From assembly GCA_963823675.1 (NCBI GenBank), contig CAWGMT010000004.1, positions 434,001 through 498,000 on the forward strand: DNA of 64,000 bases, read 5' to 3'. A program made the position numbers and the translations under genes. The notes below the pieces were generated by a model. The model was not told the origin of the DNA. It saw nothing but the letters and a program-made list of their open reading frames with translations, and did not search any database. This stretch comes from CAWGMT01 sp963823675. Its GTDB lineage: Bacteria; Planctomycetota; Planctomycetia; Isosphaerales; Isosphaeraceae. Positions 29,382 through 38,813 of this stretch are shown one piece after another (position 1 is the stretch's first letter; each line of letters opens with the position of its first letter).

Positions 29382-29431
29382 TGGCTCAACTGGCTCTGCG
29401 AAAATGGCTCCGTGCTTGGCCGCTGCTGACA
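29382..29431. repeat. IS21 terminal inverted repeat, parB-side end
   Basis: Read on the minus strand from 29431 it begins TGTCAGCAG and ends TTGAGCCA, matching the other end position for position. CACCCG directly outside (29432-29437) is the target duplication. Confidence 0.85.
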
Positions 29432-29640
29432 CACCCGTCGAACCGCAATTCTAAACAGTATGCGGCGCCGGCCGACGCTCCGCAAGTTGCAGCCCGGACG
29501 GCTGATGTTCCGCGGTGCGTCCATCCTGGCCGACCTTTCCGCCGCCACCGTCCCGGCGGTTGATGGCGTCCTGCCGCTTGTGCGCGGCCATCCGCGCGGC
29601 GGAGCCGAGGCTGGGCTTTGCGGAGCCGTTTCAATGAATA

Positions 29641-29670
29641 GCCCCGCAGGTATTAGACAACCTGCGGGGC
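29641..29670 (-). terminator. Strong hairpin after the DGQR-like gene
   Basis: A perfect 11-bp stem GCCCCGCAGGT / ACCTGCGGGGC with an 8-base loop, 20 bases beyond the stop of the minus-strand gene. No clear T run follows, but position and strength fit a terminator for that gene. Confidence 0.6.
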
Positions 29671-29690
29671 ACGTTCCTGGGTCCAGAAGA

Positions 29691-30940
29691 TCAGTCGCTC
29701 ATGGACACGAATTCCCAATCGAGCGGGTAATCCGCGTCAGTGATGCCTTGCTGGAGAAAGTTCCGCCAAGCGCCGTAAATGATCGCCCGCCGCTTGCGGC
29801 CGATGTTGGATTTCACGGTTCTCAGAGACGACATCAAGCCCGCGATTCTTGTCCTCAAACACCATCGGGTCAGGACCATCAGATTGGTTCAGCAAATCCG
29901 TCAGCTCGATTTGACGATCCTCTACGTGCGCGGCCACCTTCGCATTTTGGCGCCCAACCGAGGGCGGCCATCAGCGGAATGAAATAATTGTCCGAGTAAA
30001 CAAAGGCTTCCCATTTGGGCTTCCCCTTGTCGCGCTCACTGATAAACGAGTTCAGGGTATCGCAAACCCAAATGAAGTCGGCCTTGCACAACTCGCTGCC
30101 GATATCAGTCACGCGTTCAGCAAGGTTATCAGGGAACTCCGATTCAAGGAGCTTCCAGGTCTTGATCTGTGGGTTCCGCGTAGCATAAGCCACCAGACCG
30201 TCAACCAGCATCTCAAATTTGAAAGCCGGTGTGTCTGTCGCTTCGTCCTCTTTCGGCCGACGGCCTCGCGGCTTTTCCTTCTCCTCCCGCAAGGTGATTA
30301 CAGGCAAGCCCCAAGCCTCAAACATCCTCTTGAATTGCGACTGCATAATCTCAAGCAGGTGCCGCGGCGCGACTCTCTGCTGACCGGCGTTCAGGACTAT
30401 GAACAGCCGCACAAGCTCATCCGGTTCCAAATCCCTCCAAACCTGGACAGTCAAAGGCCGCCGGAGGAATTCATCAGAGTCGAGGACTTGCTGATCGAGT
30501 TTCTTGAGCGCCTCAAGCTGCTCCGCGACAAAGTCCTCGACCTCCTCACCGTCTTCCAAAGCCAGCACTATCCTCAAGCCTTCGGTGATGACGTCCGTTC
30601 GTTGCAACCCGTCGATGACGGTCCACCGTTCATCCTCCTCGTACAAGACAAGGGCCGGCAATGTTCCGCCGCGAAGGAGATCTCGCAGCATGCGCTGCTT
30701 CAGCGGATTCTTGCTGATTTTGATGCGTTCTCTCTGGAAACTGGCGGCAACTGAGTCAACCAGCTTCTTCACCCGCGTACCGTCATAAACTCCTACGCGG
30801 GTGAGATAGTCTCTGACGTTGAGTTCAAGGATTCTGTAGGTCCCTTTACTCGTCGCCAGGTCCCGCTGCGGTTCGAGGCCCTTGAGTGCACCGTCCTGGG
30901 TTTTCTTCGACGCTTCCCGCGATCTTGAAACGCGTTGCAT
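29691..30940 (-). CDS. DUF262/DGQR-like protein (frameshifted near the 3' end)
   Basis: About 415 residues. The start is ATG 30940 behind AGAGGA; the frame is open upstream to 31060 but that part looks uncoded. WTVIDGLQRTDVI near residue 135 resembles the DGQQR motif of DUF262 (GmrS-like) and DGQHR proteins, and NAGQQRVAPRHLLEI further on is the second conserved element. The middle is basic and charged (EKPRGRRPKEDE). After frame changes near 29965 and 29830 the C-terminus reads to a stop at 29691. These folds are common in modification-dependent restriction and phage defence. No HNH half (GmrD-like) is attached or adjacent, so it could be a stand-alone regulator or nuclease subunit. Confidence 0.68.
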
Positions 30941-31678
30941 GGTACAATCCTCTTGTGAGGAGGCGGCGCCTCCGAGTTGAATAGCGGCCCGCAGAACTTC
31001 TGCGATTCCACCCGCGTTCAGCCCGAGCGCCTTCTCCTCACGATTCGCCAATCTAGCCACGGATGCTATTCCATGTCAAGCCCGCTAATCTGGATTTAGC
31101 GGCTATCTGATCGTGGGCGGCTATTGTTCGCGTGATCCGTGGCACGTCTCAGCCCCGCCGCCCAATCCCCCACCGCGCACCGTCTCACGGTCCACGATCT
31201 CGCCGCGCCTCCCCAAGACAAGGCTCCGCCGTCAGTCACCATCCGGGGAGGGCACAACCTTTTCGGTGGAATGGCAGCCAGCCTGAAATGACCGGGTTAC
31301 GGCGACGCTGGCCGCCTCGTGCGGCCGCCTCGCGTCGCCGCCATCGCGCCGGCTTATAGCCTCCTGCCAACTGTGTGGGCGTCCTGCCCTTCGCCGCTGG
31401 GATCATCCTCGCTGCCCGCATATTCGCGGGCACCCAGCCCGCTAAAGTCGCCCTGCCGCTGTCCGCGGCCGTCCGGGCCGCGGTCGCATTGCCGCGCCTT
31501 GCCTTTGCCCAGGGTTCCGATAGCAACGGCGAGAACCACCGCGATGTTAACCGAGACCGTTGGTCAGTAGACTGGTAGTGCGGGCCCACGGGGTGTGGCT
31601 CAGGTCCTCCTCGACCTCGAAGCGGTCGTTGTCGTAGGGGCTGATGTGCTCGTAGCGGGCCGAGAAAGGGGGCGCATC
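30941..31678. other. Stretch without a recognised gene
   Basis: Contains the promoter side of the DGQR-like gene and an AT-richer spot near 31080-31110. On the minus strand, about 31590-31660 reads ARYEHISPYDNDRFEVEEDL, which looks like a gene fragment, but I cannot name its family. Confidence 0.4.
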
Positions 31679-32203
31679 GTGGGGTATATAGCCCTGTTCT
31701 TGCTTCTTCTGGCACTCGCGTTCCTATACTGCGCAGTCGTGTTCCTATTCTGGGCGTTTGTGGCCGCCGCCGTGGTGGTCATGGCCGTGGTCATGGTCGC
31801 CGCCACCGCCGCGCTGTTTTTCGCTTCCATCGCACGGAACTGTAAGGCGAGCGATGCGGTTGCTCTGCTGTTCAGCGCTGGTCCCCTCACGGCTTGGGAG
31901 TACATCCGGTCGAACGCGCCGCTCCAGCCACCGGAGCCGGCGGACGTGGCCCTACTGGCCGAGCCGAAACCGGCGGTAACGGAGCACTGCTCGCGGGAGC
32001 GCCGCCGCCGGCGCAGCGCGATGTTGCTGTCTAGGTCCGTCTACACCCCCGACAGCGAAGACCTCCGGCGGAGGGCGACGATGAAGGCGCAGATGGAACA
32101 CCTCAACCGTTGGCGGGTGGCGCGGGTCAAGCAAGTGTGCCGGGACGGCCAGATGCTGCGGTTGACGGCTAAGACGAAACCGCCGTGGGGCGACGAGCTG
32201 TGA
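31679..32203 (+). CDS. Putative small membrane protein
   Basis: A 174-residue frame. I prefer GTG 31679 because AAAGGGGG lies seven bases before it. Residues 3-55 form two adjacent hydrophobic helices (ALFLLLLALAFLY and VVVMAVVMVAATAALFF). The rest is soluble, basic in the middle (SRERRRRRS) and helical at the end (LRRRATMKAQMEHLNRW). It overlaps the next small frame by four bases. No family recognised. The overlap and ribosome site support it, but composition-driven open frames are common here. Confidence 0.42.
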   Translation: MGYIALFLLLLALAFLYCAVVFLFWAFVAAAVVVMAVVMVAATAALFFASIARNCKASDAVALLFSAGPLTAWEYIRSNAPLQPPEPADVALLAEPKPAVTEHCSRERRRRRSAMLLSRSVYTPDSEDLRRRATMKAQMEHLNRWRVARVKQVCRDGQMLRLTAKTKPPWGDEL

Positions 32204-32382
32204 CGCCGCGCTTTGTCGCCCCCGCGCCGCGATCCTCATCCGCGACGACGACAGGCGCCTTCGCCGCGCCGAACCCCGCTGCCGCCGCCCGCCCCCGCTC
32301 CGACCCTCGCGACGCCGCCATCATCACCGGCCTCAAGCAAGCCATCGCCGACGATCCAACCGATCAATTTGAGCGGAGCTGA
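32200..32382 (+). CDS. Short coupled reading frame, function unknown
   Basis: A 60-residue frame starting at GTG 32200 within the stop of the preceding gene (GTGA overlap). It is Pro/Ala/Arg-rich at the start and has a helical end (DAAIITGLKQAIADDP). It has no signal peptide and no known family. The overlap is the only strong support. Confidence 0.3.
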   Translation: MTPRFVAPAPRSSSATTTGAFAAPNPAAAARPRSDPRDAAIITGLKQAIADDPTDQFERS

Positions 32383-34781
32383 CGCTCGACGGGGCCATCC
32401 TGGCCACCCCGCCGGCCCCCGCCACGCCCCGCGCCTAGCTTCGCGGCCATCCCGCCCCTCGCCCCGCCGACCGCCATCGGCAGGCATCCTGCCCGCCGTC
32501 GCCGGCCGACCGGGCCCCGCGCACCGACGCATGCCGCGTGCCTGGCATCCATGACCATTCACGCGGCATGCGAAAGCGTCAGCCACTGGCCAGGAATCCC
32601 GCCTAAGCACCGGCGGGCATCCGTGCCCGCCCGCTTCGCCGGCTCAACCCCCAGCTACCTGTGGGGGGGGTTCGCCGGCTACGCAAAGCAAAAGGTGGCC
32701 GCGAGTACGCGGCGACTCGCATTTTATTTCCCCCCTCCGCCCCCGTGGGGGAACGGGGGAAAAACGAAGAAAGGGCCCCCGCCGCTTCGCGGAGGCATCC
32801 CGGCGGCCTGGCGGCTTCGCCGCTTCCTCCGCTTATGTGTTCGCCTTTGCCAAATAGCAAAAAACCCTGAAAAACAAGCCAAATCCGCGCCTTTCGGGCT
32901 TGCGTTCGCAGGCTGTTTCTGCTCAAATGACCACTAGTGGGGCCGATCGTTGAGATGGAGTCAGTATCGATCAACAACACGACGGCGCGGTGGGTGGCTG
33001 CATGGGGTACGACATGATCGGCGCGTACACCCACGTCGCTCAGCACGCGGCGAAAAGCGCGAAGTCACATCGAGCCAGGAATTTGGCGTGGCAAAGCTGG
33101 GCACGCTCGGGCTGGCCAGGCGTTCGAGCTCGTTGAGTTTGGCGTGGTGGACAGGGCCACCGCCAATTCCTCGCCGCGGACCGCCGCGGGCCACAAACAG
33201 GTTGATAAGACCGCCAAGACGAAGCCCCCACGGGAAGCTGTTTGCGGGCTCTGGATCAGGGCCTGGGGCCGACGCGAGCCCGCTCTTCAAGGAACCGGCC
33301 GCTTGAGCAACCCCGCACGAAGCGGCCTGGCTGCGCAAGGGTGGATTGGAGGTTGCGGCAACTCACTTTCAATTGAACTCATGTTGCATCGCACACCCGA
33401 TCCGGACGTTGGTGCGCTGTGCTTGGTCGCGCGTAGGCGAGTCGGAACGCTGCGTTTGGTCCAATTCGTCCCCCTTGTCGAAAGGGTGCCGTACGTGGTT
33501 CATCAACGCATCGAACAAGACCCTGGCCACAGTGCCGTTCCCTGCAGGAATGATCGGCCGTTCGTTGAGGCCGCAAATTCGTGTTCAACACGAACGGTCC
33601 GGCGTCGTGACGGCTGACGACCAATTCAGACGACCTCTGGGCCTCTCTCGTTGAATGGCTGAAGGTCCGACTCCACGTCCGCGCGACAGAACTCTGAGAC
33701 ACACCAAACAACATAACGGCCCGGCACCCGAGCTCAAGCACCAATGCGGATGAAGGCCTGCTGCTCCCGCCCGCCCGTCAGCCGAGGCGCACGCGAGCGC
33801 TCACGTGGTCTCACCAGGCCGATTCGTGCCGCGCGCCAAAAGTAACAAGACATAGAACAAGACGTTGTTTGCGCAATTCTGAGGGAAATAGACTGGAAAA
33901 AAGGCGCCAGCGGTGGTGCTCTCCAGATGATCGAAAATCGCTCTGTGTTCATGCAGTCCCAAATGAGACGCTCACTCGCCACTCCAGCTCGTTTTCGGGA
34001 ACAGGACGGAGAAGTAAACGGTCTTGTCAATGCGCGTTGAACAAGACATCTGGGCTGCCCTTCATCGGATCGAAAGCGCTGCCGAATCAGAGATCGGTCC
34101 CAATCTTAACCATATGCTCCAAGAGGCTGTCCGGAAACGTTCGTGAGAGTAGCGGGCAAACGATGGAAGGCTGACGAGCAGCGCCAACGGCAGGCCCAGC
34201 CGACATAACTCGCCAAGCCGCCAGACCCTGCGGTGATCGGCGACACTTAAGCGACGTCAAGGCTGAGCAGCGCGTGGGCAACTGGTCCGAGATGGGCCGA
34301 AAAAACGTGGCGGCCCTTCACAACGCAGGCAACAGGGTCGGCAACGAAGTCGTGCGCCAAACCTACGGCCGGCCCAAGGTGGCGGAAGCCGCCGAGGGTT
34401 GGGATTTCCTCAAGATCGTGCGGGAAATGCGGGAAATCGCGCTCCTCTTCCTGAGGCACAACCCGGTTGCCAGTCTCTGCGGTCGCATCACGCCGATCAG
34501 TGATGGGTGCGCTGCTCCAGCGACGCAAAAAGCGGGCGTTGGTTCCTCGTCCTCACTTTCCACCGGCTCCAGTTTGTCACTTTCCCCAGAAAACCGGCCC
34601 ACCTTCATCGGACACGGCCCCGGAAGGGCTGTGAAACGAACCGCCGGCGTCTAGCCCTGTCGGTCGGCCCGTGCGCCGCAGCCGAGACCCTCCGCAGAGT
34701 GGGCCCTTGCGGCGATCGGGACTGGGCGAGCTGACCCCGGGATACAAGGTGCGGCTTGTCGGACTCGCATCCTCAGGGGGG
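32383..34781. other. 2.4-kb stretch without a recognised gene
   Basis: 32383-32830 is extremely GC-rich and full of short inverted repeats (for example the CCCCCGTGGGGG area near 32740). 32840-32930 is markedly AT-richer. Beyond 33000 several frames have short protein-like runs on the minus strand (around 33380-33560 and 34250-34450), but none extends or matches a family I know. It is best read as decayed genes and repeats. Confidence 0.45.
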
Positions 34782-35750
34782 TCATAAGGCTCCGCTCGGT
34801 CGAATGGGGCCCGAATGCCCGGTGAGCGGAACTATCGGGCGATGCCCCGTCGTCTTTTCGATGGCTCTGGTAAGATCCTGCTTGAACTTAGCATCGGCGC
34901 CCATTTTGTCGGAGTAAGGGAACGTTCGGAGGTGCCTGACGTCGAACGGGAGGTCCGCTACGGACTGAGCGATCTGGATCATTTTTTTGTTCAACGCTGT
35001 CGCGTAGCCAACCTCGTAGAACACGTTCGGATTCTTGCCGGTAAGATCCGCGATAATCAAATCCGAGCGCGCGATCTGCTCCTGGATCTTGGCCACGACG
35101 ATTTCGGTGACGAAGCTCTCGTCGGCTCGATCGTACTGGAAATCAAAACTGTCAACCGTGTCCCGGATGGCTGAAAGTATAAAGTCGAATTCTCTTCCAA
35201 ATGGCATGATGAGGAAGCATCTAGGCTTGGTTGGTCGGGCTGCGAGGTTCTTGAACTCGGCCTTGGCCTTCCAGGTACTCAAGCCCCAATATCCGGCCTG
35301 GAACGTCTCGTCGTTCACCGTCAGCAAGGGCACGCCGTTTTCGAGAAGGGTTATGCGGCCGGCTTCGCACCTCACCGTCAGTTGGTAGGCGCGACCTTCC
35401 TCGATCGAGCCGCTCGACCCCGCCCCGAGAATGTTTTGGGACAGTCCCTCCACCCTCTTTCCGATGCTAAATTTCACACCAAAGGCGCCGATGCCTGCGA
35501 AGTAGTAGTTGGCCGCGTCCCGGAACCTGAACACGAGGGTCGCAACGCGTGGCACCCCGCCGCCTGCAAGTGGAAGCCCTTCTCGGCAGGTGATTTCGCC
35601 CGAAATGCTCCCATCCCCAAACGGCTCTGCGAAGATAAGTCTCTGGTCACCTCGCTCTGCGTGCACCTGCGATGTGTACGTCCGATTGACATGGTCGACA
35701 GACCATGGGTCGTCGAGCTCGGAGTACGGTCTCTCCGGTGTGGTAGGCAT
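34782..35750 (-). CDS. Concanavalin-like domain fused to a deoxyribosyltransferase/TIR-like domain
   Basis: An intact 322-residue protein. The start ATG 35750 follows GGGAGAG and gives the natural N-terminus MPTTPERPYSELDD. Residues 1-165 are beta-rich, with FRFRDAANYYFAGIGAFG, TVRCEAGRITLLENGVPLLTV and AGYWGLSTWKAKAEFKNL, as in LamG or DUF1080-type jelly rolls. Residues 168-310 carry CFLIMPFGREFD, YDRADES, then SDLIIADLTGKNPNVFYEVGYATALNKKMI and LPFDVRHLRTFPY. That is the nucleotide-base-handling fold shared by nucleoside 2-deoxyribosyltransferases and some TIR-like effectors. There is no signal peptide, so it is cytoplasmic. It lies in the accessory island and a defence or nucleotide-sensing role is plausible but unproven. 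Confidence 0.72.
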   Translation of the reverse strand: MPTTPERPYSELDDPWSVDHVNRTYTSQVHAERGDQRLIFAEPFGDGSISGEITCREGLPLAGGGVPRVATLVFRFRDAANYYFAGIGAFGVKFSIGKRVEGLSQNILGAGSSGSIEEGRAYQLTVRCEAGRITLLENGVPLLTVNDETFQAGYWGLSTWKAKAEFKNLAARPTKPRCFLIMPFGREFDFILSAIRDTVDSFDFQYDRADESFVTEIVVAKIQEQIARSDLIIADLTGKNPNVFYEVGYATALNKKMIQIAQSVADLPFDVRHLRTFPYSDKMGADAKFKQDLTRAIEKTTGHRPIVPLTGHSGPIRPSGAL

Positions 35751-36046
35751 GGTTCTCTCCCGTGCGCCCAAATCTTCGTGACCGGCGGAGTCCAACGACT
35801 AGGCTCGCCCGTGGGCGCTGCGTTCGTGAGCTGGTATTGTCAGAACCGCGTGCTGGTGGCCGCCTCCGCGCGGTACTGGATCTCGTACAAAGGCGAACGC
35901 GGACGGGATATCGTTACGAGGACCACAACCTCGTCAGGGAACCGGAAGCAACCAATGCTTACCAGTGTCGGATCTGTCCGGCCCGGGCATCCTCTGACAT
36001 TCACAAAAAGACCGCTTATCGCTTTCAGTATGCCCTCAGCGTTATG

Positions 36047-36340
36047 CTAGGATTTCCCAGCCTCATGGCCGGCATCGAAATCGTACGTAAAGCTGATTGG
36101 ACTCGTGACGCCATCAAGCGAGTCCGCCTCAAGTATGAGGTCGCCTTCTTCTGATTGCATGACCTTGGCGTTAACCGCCGCGAACCATGCACCCGTTCTA
36201 TCCCAGCGGCCTCGAAACGAACCGATTCGACCGACGGGGAGTTTTGGTATGTCTGCAATACTCGACGAGTGAATTCTGATAAAGGTCGGTCCGGTGATGT
36301 CTTCCGGATCATCTGGCGGCTCAATGCCAAGCAGGGATGC
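36047..36340 (-). pseudogene. Short protein-like fragment, family unknown
   Basis: The minus-strand frame reads like real protein for about 95 residues (IEPPDDPEDITGP, IADIPKLPVGRIG, EEGDLILEADSLDG and YDFDAGHEAG), but upstream of 36340 the same frame becomes low-quality sequence and there is no good start codon. It may be the 3' end of a gene broken by a frame change or deletion. It overlaps nothing else recognisable. Confidence 0.35.
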
Positions 36341-36597
36341 GGCGCCTGGGAAACGTGACGGTCGCGTCCCGAAACGGGACTGAAGCTTTGTGGCTCGGCG
36401 TAAAGGACAGAGCTGTCCACCGTTTTTTCTCCAACATGGTAGCTGACCTCCGAGGAGTGCTGGTGCACTCGCGCTTTGTAGTGTACCGTTCGCGGATTCG
36501 TGTGTACAGCGCCTGTGGTGGACTTTCGGATAGACGTGCCAAAGCGGCGGTTGTCCTGAAGCCGCCAACCACAACCCGGGCGGGAGGCATGGACCGT

Positions 36598-37159
36598 GAG
36601 CGGCATCTTCCTCATTCAGGACAGCGGGGATCTCGTAGAGATGCGAGAAGCCCCGTATGATTCCGAAGACCTTCTCCAGAACCTCCTCGAGAAATACCCC
36701 AAGCTCCTGGCGGGAGACTAGATCGACGCATCTCAGCCGAGGCGCTGGTTGCTCGTCAGTCGTGAGATGAACGTCCCCGGCGAAGAGGACGGCGGCGCTC
36801 GATGGTCGCTCGACCACCTGTTTCTTGACCAGGATGCCATCCCCACGCTCGTCGAGGTCAAGCGAAGCACCGACACTCGCATCCGGCGAGCCGTTTGGAC
36901 CTACGGGAGCGTTGAGCTTCAGTTTCAACACATGAAGACTCCACCGTTCGCGGAAGAACGGAAACGCGAAGAACTTGGCAGCAGCCTTTCGGCGATCGGA
37001 CTCTCGATACCGGCAGAAGCGCTGAACAAGCGACCGAGCTTCGGCCTCGGCTTGTTAAAAGAACCGGCTGATCTGACGAAATTCCTGGAGGCGTTCGACT
37101 GGGTGTTGTCGGAAATAAAGAAGTCCGAGAACTGTGTTGCTTCAATCGAAATGGGATAA
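36598..37159 (+). pseudogene. Nuclease-fold protein remnant with internal stop and deletion
   Basis: Starts at GTG 36598 and reads SGIFLIQDSGDLVEMREAPYD and LLEKYPKLLAGD, then meets TAG at 36719. The same frame continues with RRWLLVSREMNVP, WSLDHLFLDQDAIPTLVEVKRSTDTRIRR. The Asp and Glu-x-Lys of LD...VEVKR form the PD-(D/E)XK nuclease core. Shortly after RIRR the sequence jumps to the family's C-terminal part (KRPSFGLGLL, FDWVLSEIKKS), so about 100 central residues are missing. The stop and the deletion together mean real decay, unlike the single-base shifts elsewhere. Confidence 0.72.
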
Positions 37160-37197
37160 ACCGCTATAAACCACGCTACAACCCGGAACCGCACCCG

Positions 37198-37330
37198 AAG
37201 AACGTCGCTGCGAACAGCAAGGTGCGCCAGGATTTCGCCGATGTGCTGCGCAGAGTCAAACAAGGAAAGCGATTCCTTCTGCAGAATCACGATAAGGGGA
37301 TCGCCGCACGTGCCAGACGAACGGGAGCCC
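37198..37330 (+). pseudogene. Remnant of a Phd/YefM-type antitoxin
   Basis: The frame reads KNVAANSKVRQDFADVLRRV, then KQGKRFLLQNHDKGIAA. This resembles the DNA-binding half of Phd/YefM antitoxins (short-strand-then-helix with RxxFxxxLxxV and a late Gly-Lys). No start codon fits and the C-terminal toxin-neutralising tail is lost. It abuts the nuclease remnant. The match is by pattern only. Confidence 0.4.
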
Positions 37331-37339
37331 CATCCGTGG

Positions 37340-38407
37340 TCAGTTGTCGACCACCAGAACAACGAAAGAGCCCGGCACGGTACTCCGCCTGCGGCCGCCG
37401 CCCTTGCCTGCGGGCGCCTTTTTGGTTTCGGCCTTGGCACCAGGCGCAGCGAGAGGCGCATAGGTCGCGGCCGAGAGATAGATGCGGTGTGTCTTGGGGT
37501 CGAGCGTCATGGTCCGGGCCCCTTGCTGGGTGGCGATGGTGGCGACGACGCCGAACTTGCCCGGCTCAAGCTCCTTGACGACGGTCAAATTGCCATCGCC
37601 GCCGTTGGAGCTGAAGGCCAGGCCCTGCTCTGGGTCGAAGACGCAGCCGTCGGAGCCGCGGCCGATCGGCAGGCGGGCCAGCACCTTGCCGCTATCCGCA
37701 TCGACCACCACCATCGTCGCACTGCCGCCGCAGACACTGAAAAGGCGCCGGTGCTCGCGGTCGAGCGCCAACCCCGTGGGCCGCGTGCCGGGGGCGAGCG
37801 GCCAGCGGTTCAGGAGCTTGAGAGTACGGGCGTCGAATTCCACGACCTCGTTCTTATCCATGATGTTCACGAAGATATGTCCCCGGCCGTCGGCGACGGC
37901 CGCTTCAGGGACGCCCTCGAGCATGACGGTGCCGGCCACGCTCATGGCGGAGGGGTCAACCGCCGTGGCGTCTCGGCTGCCGTGATTGTACGTGAAGACA
38001 CGCCGGCTGACCGGGTTGTACATGATCGCGTCGGGCCGGCCGCCGACCTTGACCTTGCCGATTACCTTGAGCGTTTTCAAGTCGAAGGCCGTGACGCTGT
38101 TATCCCCGCCATTGCTCGTGAAGCCGCGGCCCAGGTCAGGAACCAGTGCGACCCCATGGACGCCAGGCGTATCCGCCAGCTCGCCCACGACCTTCTCCGT
38201 TTCCGTGTTGACCACCGTGATGCGATTGCCGCGCGACACATACAGCCGCCGCCCCTCGGCGTCGGCGGTGAGGTAATCCCATCCCCCCTCCCCGCCGATT
38301 GCGATCTTGTGAACCTTCGCAGCCGGAGCCGAAGGGGCCTGGGCCCGCAGGCCGGCGGCCATGAAGAGCGCAGAGACGGCGCCCAGAGCCAACACGTAGG
38401 TTTTCAT
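37340..38407 (-). CDS. Secreted YVTN-type beta-propeller protein
   Basis: An intact 355-residue protein from ATG 38407, behind GGGAG. The signal peptide is MKTYVLALGAVSALFMAAGLRA. The mature part is a seven-bladed propeller of about 40-residue repeats: RLYVSRGNRITVVNTETEKVVGEL, RGFTSNGGDNSVTAFDLKTLKVIG and VFTYNHGSRDATAVDP are successive blades. YncE-like family members bind DNA, metals or partners in the periplasm; no catalytic motif is seen. The C-terminus before the last strand is a Lys/Gly-rich linker (KKAPAGKGGGRRR), an odd insertion in the final blade. Confidence 0.88.
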   Translation of the reverse strand: MKTYVLALGAVSALFMAAGLRAQAPSAPAAKVHKIAIGGEGGWDYLTADAEGRRLYVSRGNRITVVNTETEKVVGELADTPGVHGVALVPDLGRGFTSNGGDNSVTAFDLKTLKVIGKVKVGGRPDAIMYNPVSRRVFTYNHGSRDATAVDPSAMSVAGTVMLEGVPEAAVADGRGHIFVNIMDKNEVVEFDARTLKLLNRWPLAPGTRPTGLALDREHRRLFSVCGGSATMVVVDADSGKVLARLPIGRGSDGCVFDPEQGLAFSSNGGDGNLTVVKELEPGKFGVVATIATQQGARTMTLDPKTHRIYLSAATYAPLAAPGAKAETKKAPAGKGGGRRRSTVPGSFVVLVVDN

Positions 38408-38813
38408 CGAGGTCACTCCCGGGTGAAACGAAAGACAGGTGCTCAAGTGCGCAATTCGTGTCGCCTTGCGCGGAGCGAAAGACAACTTTGCCGCCGCGGA
38501 GCGAAAGACAGTTTTGTTTCGAAGTTGTCCGCGTCTTGACCTTCAGTGATTGTAGGCGTCAATGGAAACCCTGCCGGCCGACCGAGTTTATCGTCTCGCG
38601 CCCAGCGATTGGTGGCATGCAGTCTTGGTGTCTGATCGCGGCTGATTGATCGAGAGTGCGGCGGACTCGAGCTGGCGTTTTATCCCAAACTGGATGGAGG
38701 GGAACGCCGTGAAATGACGATTATTCGGAAAGTATGGTAATTCCGGCAGATTCGCTTTTATCCGTTTTCCGTCCCGATCCTGAACGTTTTTGCAACCAGC
38801 AGGATGCCGTTTC
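38408..38813. promoter_or_regulatory. Divergent intergenic region with a dispersed repeat
   Basis: Separates the propeller gene (minus) from the TolC-like gene (plus), so it must carry both promoters. At 38457-38516 lies a diverged copy of the GTGTCGCC...GCGGAGCGAAAGA hairpin element seen at 17231-17280. No clear -35/-10 pair could be assigned. Confidence 0.5.

Larger units (their letters stand above)
24992..29431 (-). mobile_element. Complete IS21-type element (4,440 bp) with parB-like cargo
   Basis: Both ends begin TGTCA and match over 50 bases in inverted orientation (36 of 50 identical without gaps). Each end contains two internal repeats ending in GAGCCA, as in IS21 elements. The element is flanked by CACCCG on both sides (24986-24991 and 29432-29437), a 6-bp target duplication. 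Inside, on the minus strand, are parB-like, istA and istB genes in that order. About 950 bases upstream of the parB-like gene have no gene I recognise. The element is longer than usual for the family because of the parB-like gene and this leader. Confidence 0.88.

Noticed and set aside
29879..31060. Upstream extension of the DGQR-like gene to 31060
   Set aside because: The first 40 codons look uncoded, and ATG 30940 has a proper ribosome site.
38457..38516. Regulatory operator for the propeller gene
   Set aside because: The inverted element resembles one at 17231-17280 near unrelated genes, so it is better seen as a dispersed repeat.
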